A DNA stretch of 64,000 nt from Aeromonas finlandensis (GCF_000764645.1 NZ_JRGK01000286.1:124001-188000), one strand, 5' to 3'; shown: positions 36,123-44,541, counted from the stretch's first letter. Notes: generated by a model from the letters alone, not told the origin. A program made the numbers and translations.

Positions 36123-38318
36123 TTATTGAGGTATCATTCCTTCCGTCATCATGCTGCGCTGACGAACACCCTTTTGCGCTTCAAGTTCGGCGGCCAGCCG
36201 CTTGGCAAATGCCTGATCGCTTTCACCGCGGCGCGGGGCTATGTGAATAGTTATCTGACTTTGGTCGTAATACGGTCTGCCTTTTCCACCACCTCTGGCA
36301 GAGGCGATCGCCGGGAGAGATGGCAACGCTGGCACAAGATCATTGGGTCTTGGTGATGCCAGACCTGATGTGTCGCTGGCAAAGCCAAGCGTTGATCCGA
36401 TAGAGCTCGGCATGTTGTTAATCACCCACGTAATGCTCTCGATCAGCCATCTGATTGGGGTGTATAGCGAGTCAATCGCCTTACCGAGCACTACGCCGAA
36501 ATTCTTTCCTGCCGCACTGGCCTTGCCCAGCTCATCTTTGGTGTAGGTGACCGGCTCCAGCAGTTTTTTGAACCCTTCCCATAGCGCGGTCACCTTGTCA
36601 GTAATGCCAAGCGCCTCGCCAAGTCCCTTCCATGCGGTGATGGCTGGTTCCAGTCCGACTTTGATGCCGTCGAATACTCCCCCCATGAAAGCTGAAACAC
36701 CATCCCAGTGCTGATAGATGGCAAGACCGGCAAGGGCCACGCCTGCGAGCAAGGCGCCGATCCCTGTCGATACAAAGGCAAGGCCGATGCCACGGATGCC
36801 AGTTGCTACGAATGGGAGGGCCCGACCTGCAAGCAGGGCGCCGGCTCTCATCTTCTCCATCACCCCAGCCCCACCCAGCAACCCTCCGCGAAGGAATGTG
36901 AAGGCGAATTTAGTGCCGAGCACGGCAAGTCTCAGGGTGGTGAACGCTGCAGCGGAAGCGATCACCCCGCCCACCAGCTTGGGGTTTGCCTTTACAAAGT
37001 CTCGGGTAGCCGTAACCACCGGCATTAATGTGTCGGCGAGCTTCCCAACAATTGGATCAAGAGCGCCACCTATAGCCTCGGTCAGGCCCCACACCGAATT
37101 TGATAGCCGCTCTGTCTTTTCCTTGCTGCTGGCCATGACGGTTGCCCAGTCACGCTCCACAACGCCTTGGGAGGCAAGCACCTTCTGCTTGATCTTTTGG
37201 TACTCTTCGAGGTTCTGCAGCATGGGGCGGATAAAGTTTTGCACCTGCATGTCGCCGAACAGCTTGGTTATCAGCTCCTGATCGCCACCCTTGGTGATGC
37301 GGCTGATCTCGGCAATAGCGGCCTCGATGGGGTTAGCTCCGGCCGCCTGGGCATCCCGGATCACCTTGGATATATTACCGCCCATCTTTGCCGCTTTCTT
37401 GGCAGTTTCCTCTGTCATCAATTTGGCGAGGAAGTTGGACATGTTGTTGGCGGCTTCTGACTCTGATTTTGCGCCCTTGATGGCGATCTGCAGCGCAGAG
37501 CCCATGGTGGCAACAGCTTCAGTGCCGGTCATCTGCAAGGCTTGGAATGAGGAGCCAAGCCCCGGCAGCTCGGCGGCCATCGCCTTGAATTCAAACTTAC
37601 CTTCTTTGCCTGCTGTCACCAGCATGTCTAGCGCTTGCAGCATGGAATCTGGCTTCACCTTGAGCGCGTCACCCATGGTGAATGAGGCTCTTGCCACATC
37701 CTCAATATCTGACCCGGTCGCCTTTGCCGTTTTTCCAATGGATTTCAGGTTTTCTTGCGCTTCACCAACACCCTGGCCAGCGGCAACCAGAAAGCCGAAG
37801 GCGTTCTTCATGTTCTCCTGGCTGACACCGGTTTGGTCTGAGAGGGTGACCATTGTGCCGCCGAGCGCGCCAATCTCCTTCTTGGTCATTTCGGCAGTCA
37901 GGCCAATCATCATCAGGTCATAGCTGAACTGCGATGATTGCTTGAACATGGCGAAAGATGGCAGTGCGATCGCAGCACCTGCGGTAGCTGTATTGGCTAT
38001 CTTCCCGCCGAGCTCACGGCGATTGGCCCCGTTTTCCTGCTGCTGACGCCGTACCTGGTTAAGACGCTGATGCGCCTCGCGCAACCGGTCAATCTGGCTG
38101 GTGATAGCCACGTATTTTTGACGCAACCCATCCACATTGCGGCCTTGCTTGCCGAATGTCTGGATTGACCGAGAAAGGAGCTTTTGCTGCCGTTCGGCAT
38201 TGCGAATAGCGGAGCCAACCTCGTTGACACCGCCCCTTACCGAACCAAATGCAGATTTGAGACTGGAGGCAACCGCGCCGCCGATGGTGATAGTTGCCGA
38301 GAGTTTTTTATTAGCCAT
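36123..38318 (-). CDS. Phage tail tape measure protein
   Basis: A 731-aa tape measure protein that would set tail length and exit during DNA injection. The N-terminal third has a basic coiled coil (residues about 40-95, QKYVAITSQIDRLREAHQRLNQ), then the TP901-type core with GTMVTLSDQTGVSQENMKNAFGF and MAAELPGLGSSFQALQMTGTEAVATM. Hydrophobic stretches follow at about 445-480 and 505-540 (LLAGVALAGLAIY), then a polar C-terminal domain with IHIAPRRGESDQAFAKRLAAEL. At about 1.5 angstrom per residue it corresponds to a tail near 110 nm. The gene is intact. It overlaps the frameshift tail of the chaperone gene, the P2 E-E'-T order. Its presence in a satellite is unusual. Confidence 0.93.
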   Translation of the reverse strand: MANKKLSATITIGGAVASSLKSAFGSVRGGVNEVGSAIRNAERQQKLLSRSIQTFGKQGRNVDGLRQKYVAITSQIDRLREAHQRLNQVRRQQQENGANRRELGGKIANTATAGAAIALPSFAMFKQSSQFSYDLMMIGLTAEMTKKEIGALGGTMVTLSDQTGVSQENMKNAFGFLVAAGQGVGEAQENLKSIGKTAKATGSDIEDVARASFTMGDALKVKPDSMLQALDMLVTAGKEGKFEFKAMAAELPGLGSSFQALQMTGTEAVATMGSALQIAIKGAKSESEAANNMSNFLAKLMTEETAKKAAKMGGNISKVIRDAQAAGANPIEAAIAEISRITKGGDQELITKLFGDMQVQNFIRPMLQNLEEYQKIKQKVLASQGVVERDWATVMASSKEKTERLSNSVWGLTEAIGGALDPIVGKLADTLMPVVTATRDFVKANPKLVGGVIASAAAFTTLRLAVLGTKFAFTFLRGGLLGGAGVMEKMRAGALLAGRALPFVATGIRGIGLAFVSTGIGALLAGVALAGLAIYQHWDGVSAFMGGVFDGIKVGLEPAITAWKGLGEALGITDKVTALWEGFKKLLEPVTYTKDELGKASAAGKNFGVVLGKAIDSLYTPIRWLIESITWVINNMPSSIGSTLGFASDTSGLASPRPNDLVPALPSLPAIASARGGGKGRPYYDQSQITIHIAPRRGESDQAFAKRLAAELEAQKGVRQRSMMTEGMIPQ

Positions 38319-38458
38319 CGTCTTTGGGCAGCCCCTTTATCCACCAGATAAACCGTGACGTGCGCAGGGCGCTGATCTCTGCCAGTGACCAGCCCGTGTG
38401 CAAGGCCAGTGCTAACACCCCTTGGCGGATGTGTTCAGGTGTTAGTCGAGAAAAACAG
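38311..38458 (-). CDS. E'-like -1 frame extension of the tail assembly chaperone
   Basis: An open frame in the -1 phase relative to the chaperone gene, entered at the run of five T's around 38452-38456 and ending at 38311 inside the tape measure start. It adds about 48 residues with LTPEHIRQGVLALALHTGWSLAEISALRTSRFIWWIKGL, which has the look of P2 gpE' (short helix, W-rich end). In P2 and many tailed phages this extension is made by programmed -1 frameshifting. It has no start codon of its own near the slip site. Confidence 0.6.
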
Positions 38459-38726
38459 TGTAAGTCCGCTGCAGACGGCCATAGTCGCGCAACGGCAGCT
38501 TGCGGATATCGTCCGGCGCCAGACCGCACAGGTTGGCAAAGGCAGTGATCTCGCGGGTTGCATCGTTGCCAGTCATCTGTGCTGTGATCTCTTGATCACC
38601 CACAGTCGGCTCGCGCATGCGCAGCACAGACACTTTGGTACCGCCAATGCTCGCTGGGCGTGACAGGGTGATATCAGCGCTGCCGTCATCGTTGATCTTC
38701 AGATATTCAGGAAGTTTGTTTTCCAT
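38442..38726 (-). CDS. Tail assembly chaperone (P2 gpE / Mu gp41 family)
   Basis: A 94-aa protein with VSVLRMREPTVGDQEITAQMTGND and FANLCGLAPDDIRKLPLRDYGRLQ, the Phage_TAC_7 pattern (P2 gpE, Mu gp41). Such chaperones coat the tape measure protein before tube polymerisation. ATG 38726 (MENKLPEYLKI) is preceded by GGTGAG; the open frame upstream to 38840 is rejected. It ends at ACT-GTT-TTT-CTC-GAC-TAA, the likely frameshift site, and its helper-like order chaperone then tape measure is kept. Confidence 0.85.
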   Translation of the reverse strand: MENKLPEYLKINDDGSADITLSRPASIGGTKVSVLRMREPTVGDQEITAQMTGNDATREITAFANLCGLAPDDIRKLPLRDYGRLQRTYTVFLD

Positions 38727-38760
38727 GATCTCACCGTATTGAATGGATGAGCTGGCAGGC

Positions 38761-38856
38761 TTACCTGCCGGCAGGATTGACCTCGATTCCATGCAGAAAT
38801 GTTTCGGACATGTGCTTGGCACCGATGGACACTGTTTCAAATCGTGCCGTTATCAT
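38761..38856 (-). CDS. Short ORF upstream of the tail chaperone
   Basis: A 31-aa frame from ATG 38856 (MITARFETVSIGAKHMSETF) to TAA 38761. An AGAGGAGG lies about 20 nt before the ATG, too far for a normal site. It may be a relic of the gene that preceded the chaperone in the donor phage, or a real small gene. I do not recognise it. Confidence 0.3.
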   Translation of the reverse strand: MITARFETVSIGAKHMSETFLHGIEVNPAGR

Positions 38857-38923
38857 GGCTTTGAGGTGTCGTCCCCTCCTCTTGGGGGATTTCCAGTGGT
38901 GGCAGCCACCAGCTGGCAATGGG

Positions 38924-39814
38924 TCACCTGATCAAGTTTTCCAAGATCCGGTCTGCCTCTGGCCACCCTTTACGCTCGCAACCCATCAGGTATCGAAGGG
39001 TTGCCAGAGACTCCTCCCGGCTGCGTGGTCGAAGTTCAGCCAGCAAGCCAAACACAAATGCTTCTCTGGCCCATGCCTCCATTCTGCTCTCGTAATAACC
39101 GCTGGCATCGCAGGCACGGCGCAACCGGTATAGATCGTCCCAGTAGGCCAGCTCATGCAGGCAATCACTCAGGGTGTGCGGCATCAACTCCGGCAGAGCT
39201 TTGAACCGCCCAGCCACCAGCACTGGCGGATACTCACATTTGACCAACTCCAGCCCGCGGAGCGCTTCCAGGCAGAACGCCTCTGCCGGTGTATCTTTCC
39301 ACAACGCATCCCCGAATCGTCCGATGGCCTCGGCCCCTCTGGCTCGCCGGGTAATAGACTTCTCGGCCAGCCCATCCAGATCGGCAAACCCGATACTGCC
39401 AAGGCCTGCCATGATGTTTCCCCCTCTGGCCACCAGCCAGTTGCCGTAACGCTTCTCCAGCTCATCCGGTGGGGTAGTGATCCGCCCTGCTGCTTCTCTG
39501 GCTTGTTCAATTCGGGCGGGATCCCCGGTCTCTATCACCTGGCGCAACCAAAGCAGGGCATCGATCTCCCTGTCCCCTGTAACAACCTGCTGGGGTGGCA
39601 GCTCTTGAACCGCTGGCAATGTCTCCCCGCTGCGCTCTATGGGAGGCAATGTGAACATGGCCCGGTGCGTTGGGTTGTCAGTGAACAGCCCAGAGCGGCT
39701 GATGATGGCTTTCACCGTTCCCAGAGGGAGGCCAGCCAGAGAAGACACCTCACGAAGTGAATGATGGCGGCGCAGTTCAATCACCTGCTCTCGTTGTTCG
39801 TTGCTCAATCTCAA
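38924..39814 (-). CDS. Hypothetical protein with N-terminal helix-turn-helix
   Basis: A 296-aa protein if begun at TTG 39814, which has AGGGGG 5 nt upstream; the frame is open to a TTG at 39910, but those extra residues are a translation of the origin iterons. Residues about 1-40 form a resolvase-like HTH (LSNEQREQVIELRRHHSLREVSSLAGLPLGTVKAIISRSG). The remainder is helical and charged with no motif I know. Position between the origin and the tail genes suggests a regulator of replication or of the tail module. Confidence 0.7.
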   Translation of the reverse strand: MRLSNEQREQVIELRRHHSLREVSSLAGLPLGTVKAIISRSGLFTDNPTHRAMFTLPPIERSGETLPAVQELPPQQVVTGDREIDALLWLRQVIETGDPARIEQAREAAGRITTPPDELEKRYGNWLVARGGNIMAGLGSIGFADLDGLAEKSITRRARGAEAIGRFGDALWKDTPAEAFCLEALRGLELVKCEYPPVLVAGRFKALPELMPHTLSDCLHELAYWDDLYRLRRACDASGYYESRMEAWAREAFVFGLLAELRPRSREESLATLRYLMGCERKGWPEADRILENLIR

Positions 39815-40210
39815 TGCAACCCCCTGTTGCCTGAAAACTGTGATGTTGATCGCCGGCTCACGCTCTATAGCTTCAAAAAAGTGGTGGGAACGGTGGGAAC
39901 GAGGGAACAATGCCCGCTAACCCGCGCCATGACTGGGTTTCCATGTTCCCACCAAGGCCATAAGGTAGTGGGAACAGGTGGGAACAACCTCAACACGGGG
40001 CCTTTTTGTTCCCACTGTTCCCACCTTGTTCCCACCATATAGAGGGCTAGGTGGGAACAGCTCTAACCCTTGATATACAAGGCCTGTAGGCTCACTGGGT
40101 AATCTTGTTCCCACTGTTCCCACCATTTTTGCTTTGTTCCTTACGCGCGCGCATGAGGCAGGAAGTAAAAGGGCTACACTCGGCAGCCCTCTGTTTTCTT
40201 CTGGCTGGCG
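39815..40210. other. Intergenic region holding the replication-origin candidate
   Basis: 396 bases between the HTH protein and the primase gene. Apart from the iteron array (39884-40123) it has an A-rich patch next to the first iterons (TTCAAAAAA) and a TTTTTG tract after the last pair, both suited to melting. I see no gene. Confidence 0.75.
39884..40123. repeat. GTGGGAAC iteron array, probable origin of replication
   Basis: Eleven perfect GTGGGAAC octamers (or the inverse GTTCCCAC) in 240 bp, starting at 39884, 39893, 39945, 39968, 39978, 40008, 40017, 40028, 40051, 40107 and 40116, plus a GAGGGAAC at 39901. Most are paired at 9-11 bp spacing, and both orientations occur in blocks. P4 alpha protein binds comparable GGTGAACA-type iterons at its origin; here the adjacent alpha-like protein is the natural partner. 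Confidence 0.85.
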
Positions 40211-43075
40211 TTACTCGTCCTCCAACCCCTCCGCCTCGTCAGCCAGTACGCGCTCTGTCAGCAGATACGCCCACACCGAACCACTCATGCCGGGTAGCCT
40301 TGCCTTGCGCTGGAGCCGCCTCTTGTCCTTGCCTGTCAGCAGATAGCCAGCCTCGAGACACAGGAGCGCCGCCCGCTTGGGATCTCGTCCCTTGGTGATC
40401 TCGGCCCACCCCGGGGGCAGCACAAAGAAGCTCACTCCGTCAGACTCAGCCTTACGGTATCCAACCATGTTGGCCGGACGGTGGCTGGTGTCGAACCAGT
40501 CAGCAAAGCGGGTGTATTGGTGGGCGGTGACGAACCCGCGCACCTGCTCCAAGGTCGCAGCGTCCTCCTTGTTGCCAAGGTGGCCACGCTCTGCCAGCCA
40601 CGCCTTGAGGCAGACCCGCACCGCTCGCAGCGCCTCCCCATCGGGCCAGCCTGTGACCCCCAGCCGGGTTGCCAGCTCACCGGCAGCCGCCACCAGCGCG
40701 AACCGGTTGATGGCGCGGCCTACCTGATTGCCCGCCCCCTTCGGCGTCAGTTCGGCGGCCAGGCGCTTTATCTCGCCCCGCAGGCGCTCGCTGTGCGCAT
40801 CCAGATCCCCGGCCAATGCCTCGGCATAGGTTCGAAACGCGCTGCCGTGTTGGCTGTCGCTGTTGGCTTTGAGCGTGTCGGCGAAGGTGCGCCCGCTCTC
40901 CATACCATGTAGCCACTCAAACGCCCCGTGGTGACCGGTGTCGCTCGGGATCTGGATTGTGCGCACCTCCATCCCCGCCTGGGTGCGCTGGCCTGCGCTG
41001 GCGGCGTGATCTTCAAGGCTCAATTCCCCGGTGGAGAGGAACAGCAAGCGCCATGCTTTGCGCTCCCTCAACTCCCCATCCTGCTTGCTACGGCCTTTGC
41101 CTTGCCCGTTCGCCAGCATGTAGGCCACTTGCCCAGCCTCTTTGCCGTCCAGCTCTCCCAGCTCATCCAAGCAGAGCAAGGCATCATTGCGCCGGCTGGC
41201 GATCCCCTCGATGGCATTACCGGTTGCTCGCCATGTCTGGCTGTAGCGATCCGGGTTGCCGTAGACACTGGCCGCGGCCTTCATGATGGTGGTCTTGCCG
41301 TCTGTGCTCTCCCCCTTGAGGTGGAACCCACCACCCTCCATGCCTACCAGAGTCAGCAGTGGGGCAGCGAAGGCGAGCGACAGCGCAAAGCACAGGCGGG
41401 AGTTACCCACGGCCAGTGCCGCAACCCCCTGTTGCCACTCGGCCAAGATACCGCGTTCGGTAAAGTCGCTGGCTGCGTAGCCAGTTGTTTGCAGGATCAC
41501 CCCATCGGCGTCAGGTCCTATTGACCCTTGAGGCAGTACATAAGCCCGCCCATGCCAGCCGGTACGCTCCACACAGGTGATCCGGCGCTCAGGCTGACAG
41601 CTCATCAGGTAGGCATTCAGCTTGCGCTTGTGGCCCAGTTCGATGAATGGCAAGCCCGCATCCAAGAGTGCGGCAAATACCTCGTCACCGTTGCGCGGTA
41701 CCAGGGAGCGGACAGGCATTGCCCACTGGCGAGATCGCCCAGCACTATCCAGCCACTGCAGTAAGCGGCCATAACCCCGGCCTTGCTCGTCAGAGGTTTC
41801 AGCCAGTACCCAGATCGGACTGGAGATCGGTACCCACTCCTGGTGCGCATCCTCACCCCGACCAACCATCATCAACGCACAGAGGCGATCACCCCGGATC
41901 TCGAACCCCTCCGGCAACCTTTGCCCGCTCACCGTGCTGGTGGCTTGCTGCTCGGCGTGAAGCGGGATCACCTCTGCCGTTTCCTTCTGGCTGGCGCCTT
42001 GGGCCTGCGGTGCGGTTTCGCCAAGGTTCTGCTCAATGGACAGACCCTTTTCGCTCATCTGATTGCTGGTGGCTGGTGCTGTGCTGGCGCTCATGATGGC
42101 CTCTTGTGTCTTGGTCAGCCCATGGGCTTGGTGGTAGTCGTTCCAGTCACCGGCAACCGGTGGCAAGGCCACCAGCCCGCCTACGGCTGCAGCTGCTTGT
42201 TCGGCCTTGGTCTTGCCGGGGTTACCCTCGGTTCCTTCGTCATTGTCGCCACAGAGCAGGACCCGGGCCTCTGGGTGCTGGCGGCGGGCAATCTGGGCCA
42301 CGGCCTGCAGGTTACCGGCGTCCATGGCGCAATAGACGGTCGATCCAGTTGCCGCCTGGACAGACCGCCCCGAGGCATATCCCTCCACCACGGCCACCAG
42401 CTCACCGCCATCGATACGGTGGAAAGCCCCGGCCTTCTGGCCGCCAGGCAGGTAACGCTTGTCCCCCTCGGTGTTGATGAGCTGAACGTTAACCAGCTCC
42501 CCCGCCTCATCCCACAGGGGCACCACCAGCGAACCGGGTTGGTATGTCAGTTCGCCCACTGCGATGACCCGCTGAGTGAGCGGCATAGGCAAGCCTGACA
42601 GCGCCTTACGTTCCAGATATGGGCTGACCCCTTGCTTGATGTCTGCCGAGATGCTGGTGGCCCTTCGGGCGGCCTTGCGCCGTTGTTGCTCCGCCTGCTT
42701 GTGCTCTTGCTCCGCCCTGGCCTGTTGTTGCTGGTGGATCTGCTCACGCGCGGCATGGTCAAGACCGCTATCCGATAAGCCCACCAGCGGGGCGATCAGC
42801 TCGGCGGCCTCTTTGGGCTGCCTGCCGGTCACCTTACCCACCAGATCCAGCCCATCCCCATTCCCGCACTGGTTACAAATCCAGGTGCCACGCCCAGCCT
42901 TGTCATCCAGCCGGAACCGGTCCTTACCTCCACAGGCAGGACATGGACCATGCTTGCCACGGCGCGGGATGTCGATGCCTACAGCAGCCAGCAGATCGGG
43001 CCAGTGGCCACAGGCCGCGGCGACCACATCAGAGACAAAACGAGGCCCTGTGACCCCCCTGATCGCCGAGGTCAT
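40211..43075 (-). CDS. P4 alpha-like primase-helicase
   Basis: A 954-aa replication protein of satellite phages combining primase, helicase and origin binding. The N-terminal zinc ribbon has Cys45, Cys48, Cys67 and Cys70 (CPACGGKDRF...CNQCG). A Toprim-like domain has VVEGYASG near residue 230 and LLCGDNDEG further on. The C-terminal half is a DUF927-type helicase with Walker A GESTDGKTT near 587-595 and Walker B ALLCLDELGEL near 630-640. ATGA overlap with the upstream 84-aa gene indicates coupling. The iteron origin lies just beyond its 3' end. Confidence 0.92.
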   Translation of the reverse strand: MTSAIRGVTGPRFVSDVVAAACGHWPDLLAAVGIDIPRRGKHGPCPACGGKDRFRLDDKAGRGTWICNQCGNGDGLDLVGKVTGRQPKEAAELIAPLVGLSDSGLDHAAREQIHQQQQARAEQEHKQAEQQRRKAARRATSISADIKQGVSPYLERKALSGLPMPLTQRVIAVGELTYQPGSLVVPLWDEAGELVNVQLINTEGDKRYLPGGQKAGAFHRIDGGELVAVVEGYASGRSVQAATGSTVYCAMDAGNLQAVAQIARRQHPEARVLLCGDNDEGTEGNPGKTKAEQAAAAVGGLVALPPVAGDWNDYHQAHGLTKTQEAIMSASTAPATSNQMSEKGLSIEQNLGETAPQAQGASQKETAEVIPLHAEQQATSTVSGQRLPEGFEIRGDRLCALMMVGRGEDAHQEWVPISSPIWVLAETSDEQGRGYGRLLQWLDSAGRSRQWAMPVRSLVPRNGDEVFAALLDAGLPFIELGHKRKLNAYLMSCQPERRITCVERTGWHGRAYVLPQGSIGPDADGVILQTTGYAASDFTERGILAEWQQGVAALAVGNSRLCFALSLAFAAPLLTLVGMEGGGFHLKGESTDGKTTIMKAAASVYGNPDRYSQTWRATGNAIEGIASRRNDALLCLDELGELDGKEAGQVAYMLANGQGKGRSKQDGELRERKAWRLLFLSTGELSLEDHAASAGQRTQAGMEVRTIQIPSDTGHHGAFEWLHGMESGRTFADTLKANSDSQHGSAFRTYAEALAGDLDAHSERLRGEIKRLAAELTPKGAGNQVGRAINRFALVAAAGELATRLGVTGWPDGEALRAVRVCLKAWLAERGHLGNKEDAATLEQVRGFVTAHQYTRFADWFDTSHRPANMVGYRKAESDGVSFFVLPPGWAEITKGRDPKRAALLCLEAGYLLTGKDKRRLQRKARLPGMSGSVWAYLLTERVLADEAEGLEDE

Positions 43076-43326
43076 CGTTCACCCCCTGTCAGTACGGCCA
43101 CCAGCTCTTTGAAAGCCCGTTCATCCAATCCGGCTTTGAGTTCCCGCGCTTGCTTGGCTGTCACGGCTACTGCGGCGCCGTTGGCTTGGGCAATAAACCG
43201 ATCTCGGTCTGTTCGCCAACTGAATGCGCTCAGGCTGCCGACTTGTGAGCGCTTGCCGGTGCGTGGGTTGATAGGGCCTGTGAAGGTGGGCTGCTCACTA
43301 CCGCTGGCCCATGCGAAGTAGATCAT
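43072..43326 (-). CDS. Small hypothetical protein of the replication operon
   Basis: An 84-aa protein (MIYFAWASGSEQPTFTGPIN) with TAKQARELKAGLDERAFKELVAVL at the C-terminus, a charged helix. No family recognised. Both ends overlap neighbours as ATGA (the 55-aa gene upstream and the primase gene downstream), strong evidence that it is translated. Confidence 0.75.
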   Translation of the reverse strand: MIYFAWASGSEQPTFTGPINPRTGKRSQVGSLSAFSWRTDRDRFIAQANGAAVAVTAKQARELKAGLDERAFKELVAVLTGGER

Positions 43327-43490
43327 GCCTTGCCCCCCTTATTGGTTGGCTGGTGGGGGTGCTCATCAGGCTGGCTGATCAGTGTCACCATAACCGGCTT
43401 GCCATTCACTATGCGGCGCACACGGCGCAGGGAGAGGTCTGCCAGTTCGGCCAAAAACTCGGGGCTCGCCTTCTGCTTGGTCGTTCTCAT
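43323..43490 (-). CDS. 55-aa hypothetical protein
   Basis: Short frame from ATG 43490 (MRTTKQKASPEFLAELADLS) to TGA 43323, with a basic stretch LRRVRRIVNGKPVMVTLIS and a polar C-terminus. No family recognised. ATGA overlaps with the Icd-like gene before and the 84-aa gene after place it firmly in the operon. Confidence 0.7.
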   Translation of the reverse strand: MRTTKQKASPEFLAELADLSLRRVRRIVNGKPVMVTLISQPDEHPHQPTNKGGKA

Positions 43491-44068
43491 GCTTGGGCCC
43501 TCCCTGTCGGAGTGCGGGACATGAATACCAAAGGCAGTCCAGCCAGAGCAGTACGGGCTTGTGCTTCGGTGTCAGCAACGGCGGTAATGGTGCGGATACG
43601 GCGCAGGTCTGCCAGTCGGCAGGCGCTCGAGGCGATCAGGAAGGTGAAGATTTTGGATGTAACAGGGGTTGGGACAGTAGCCATGATGGCAGCCTCCAAG
43701 GTCAGCAAATTGTCGCTGTCACAGAGAGACGCCAATCTTCTGGTGACAGCCCGAACGAGGTTGGCGTAACTGGAGACCTTGGGATCCAGCGCTCCTTGCG
43801 GAGCCCTCGCTCGAGCCGCCATAACACGGTAGGCACTGCCAACCAAGTAGGCCAGCAGCACCCCAAGAAATGAGGGACGAGCGCCGACAAAAAACCACGC
43901 AAGAGCGTGGGTCGGCTCCAAGACTCTTTCCGAGACGCCAATCTCGGCAACGGATTTTGCCGCTGCGAGATGAATCGTACCGTGTCGTACTGCATCGAAC
44001 AAGCCTGCTTGTCTGAATTTTGGCAAGGCTTCGCCCTGGGCTATGCGCCCATTGGTTCTCATGTTCAT
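43487..44068 (-). CDS. Icd-like (host cell division inhibitor-like) protein
   Basis: A 193-aa protein resembling the Icd/Ash-like proteins of P4-type elements: ALDPKVSSYANLVRAV in the middle and TITAVADTEAQARTALAGLPLVFMSRTP at the C-terminus, the ARAALAGLPLVFVSR-type ending of that group. A mid-protein hydrophobic stretch (LAWFFVGARPSFLGVLLAYLVG) is notable. ATG 44068 has AAGGGA upstream. In P1 the short Icd peptide blocks division; activity here is only inferred. Confidence 0.65.
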   Translation of the reverse strand: MNMRTNGRIAQGEALPKFRQAGLFDAVRHGTIHLAAAKSVAEIGVSERVLEPTHALAWFFVGARPSFLGVLLAYLVGSAYRVMAARARAPQGALDPKVSSYANLVRAVTRRLASLCDSDNLLTLEAAIMATVPTPVTSKIFTFLIASSACRLADLRRIRTITAVADTEAQARTALAGLPLVFMSRTPTGRAQA

Positions 44069-44078
44069 GGTTTATCCC

Positions 44079-44531
44079 TTACGCGGCGGGCTGGTGGTTA
44101 GATGCTGGCGTCTTCGTCGGACATGGAAAGCGTGCGATATAGCTGGACACATGCCCCTGGCTCAATGGCTGGGCCCCGCGCTGCCTGCGCTTGAGGTTCA
44201 CCAGTTCAACCAGCTTTCTGGCCTGAGCACGGTCGGCGATCCAGTAACGCTTGAAGCGGGCCACGCCATCGCCACTATGCTGGTGGCTGAAATACTCATC
44301 GAGAATAGTGATCCCGTGATGGCGGCGCAGGTCGCTGATCGAGTTCCGTGGATTGAGGTCATGTAGCCCAGCCAGAGCCGACAGTGAGCTGATCCCATCG
44401 GTGCCATTCTCAACCAGATGGAGGGACACCAGCTCGAGCTTGGTAGCGTCTCTGGCAGGCTTGGTGGTAAGATCCCAGTGCTGACTGAGGGTCGTGCCGT
44501 TCTGCGGTGCGGCCTTTCCTTTTTTGCTCAT
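44079..44531 (-). CDS. Hypothetical satellite protein
   Basis: A 150-aa protein starting at ATG 44531 (MSKKGKAAPQNGTTL), which has AAGGAGG at a good distance; the adjacent ATG 44534 is too close. The middle has LEVVSLHLVENGTDGISSLSA-like sequence and LNPRNSISDLRRHHGITI, a winged-helix-like pattern, followed by basic helices (RKLVELVNLKRRQRGAQPLS). Function unknown; DNA binding is plausible. It lies 10 nt before the AlpA gene's stop and just upstream of the Icd-like gene. Confidence 0.7.
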   Translation of the reverse strand: MSKKGKAAPQNGTTLSQHWDLTTKPARDATKLELVSLHLVENGTDGISSLSALAGLHDLNPRNSISDLRRHHGITILDEYFSHQHSGDGVARFKRYWIADRAQARKLVELVNLKRRQRGAQPLSQGHVSSYIARFPCPTKTPASNHQPAA

Positions 44532-44541
44532 CATCGCCTCC

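Noticed and set aside
39884-40123. Possible CRISPR array
   Set aside because: The repeats are 8 bp, in both orientations and at 9-55 bp spacing. This is an iteron pattern, not direct repeats of 24-40 bp with unique spacers.
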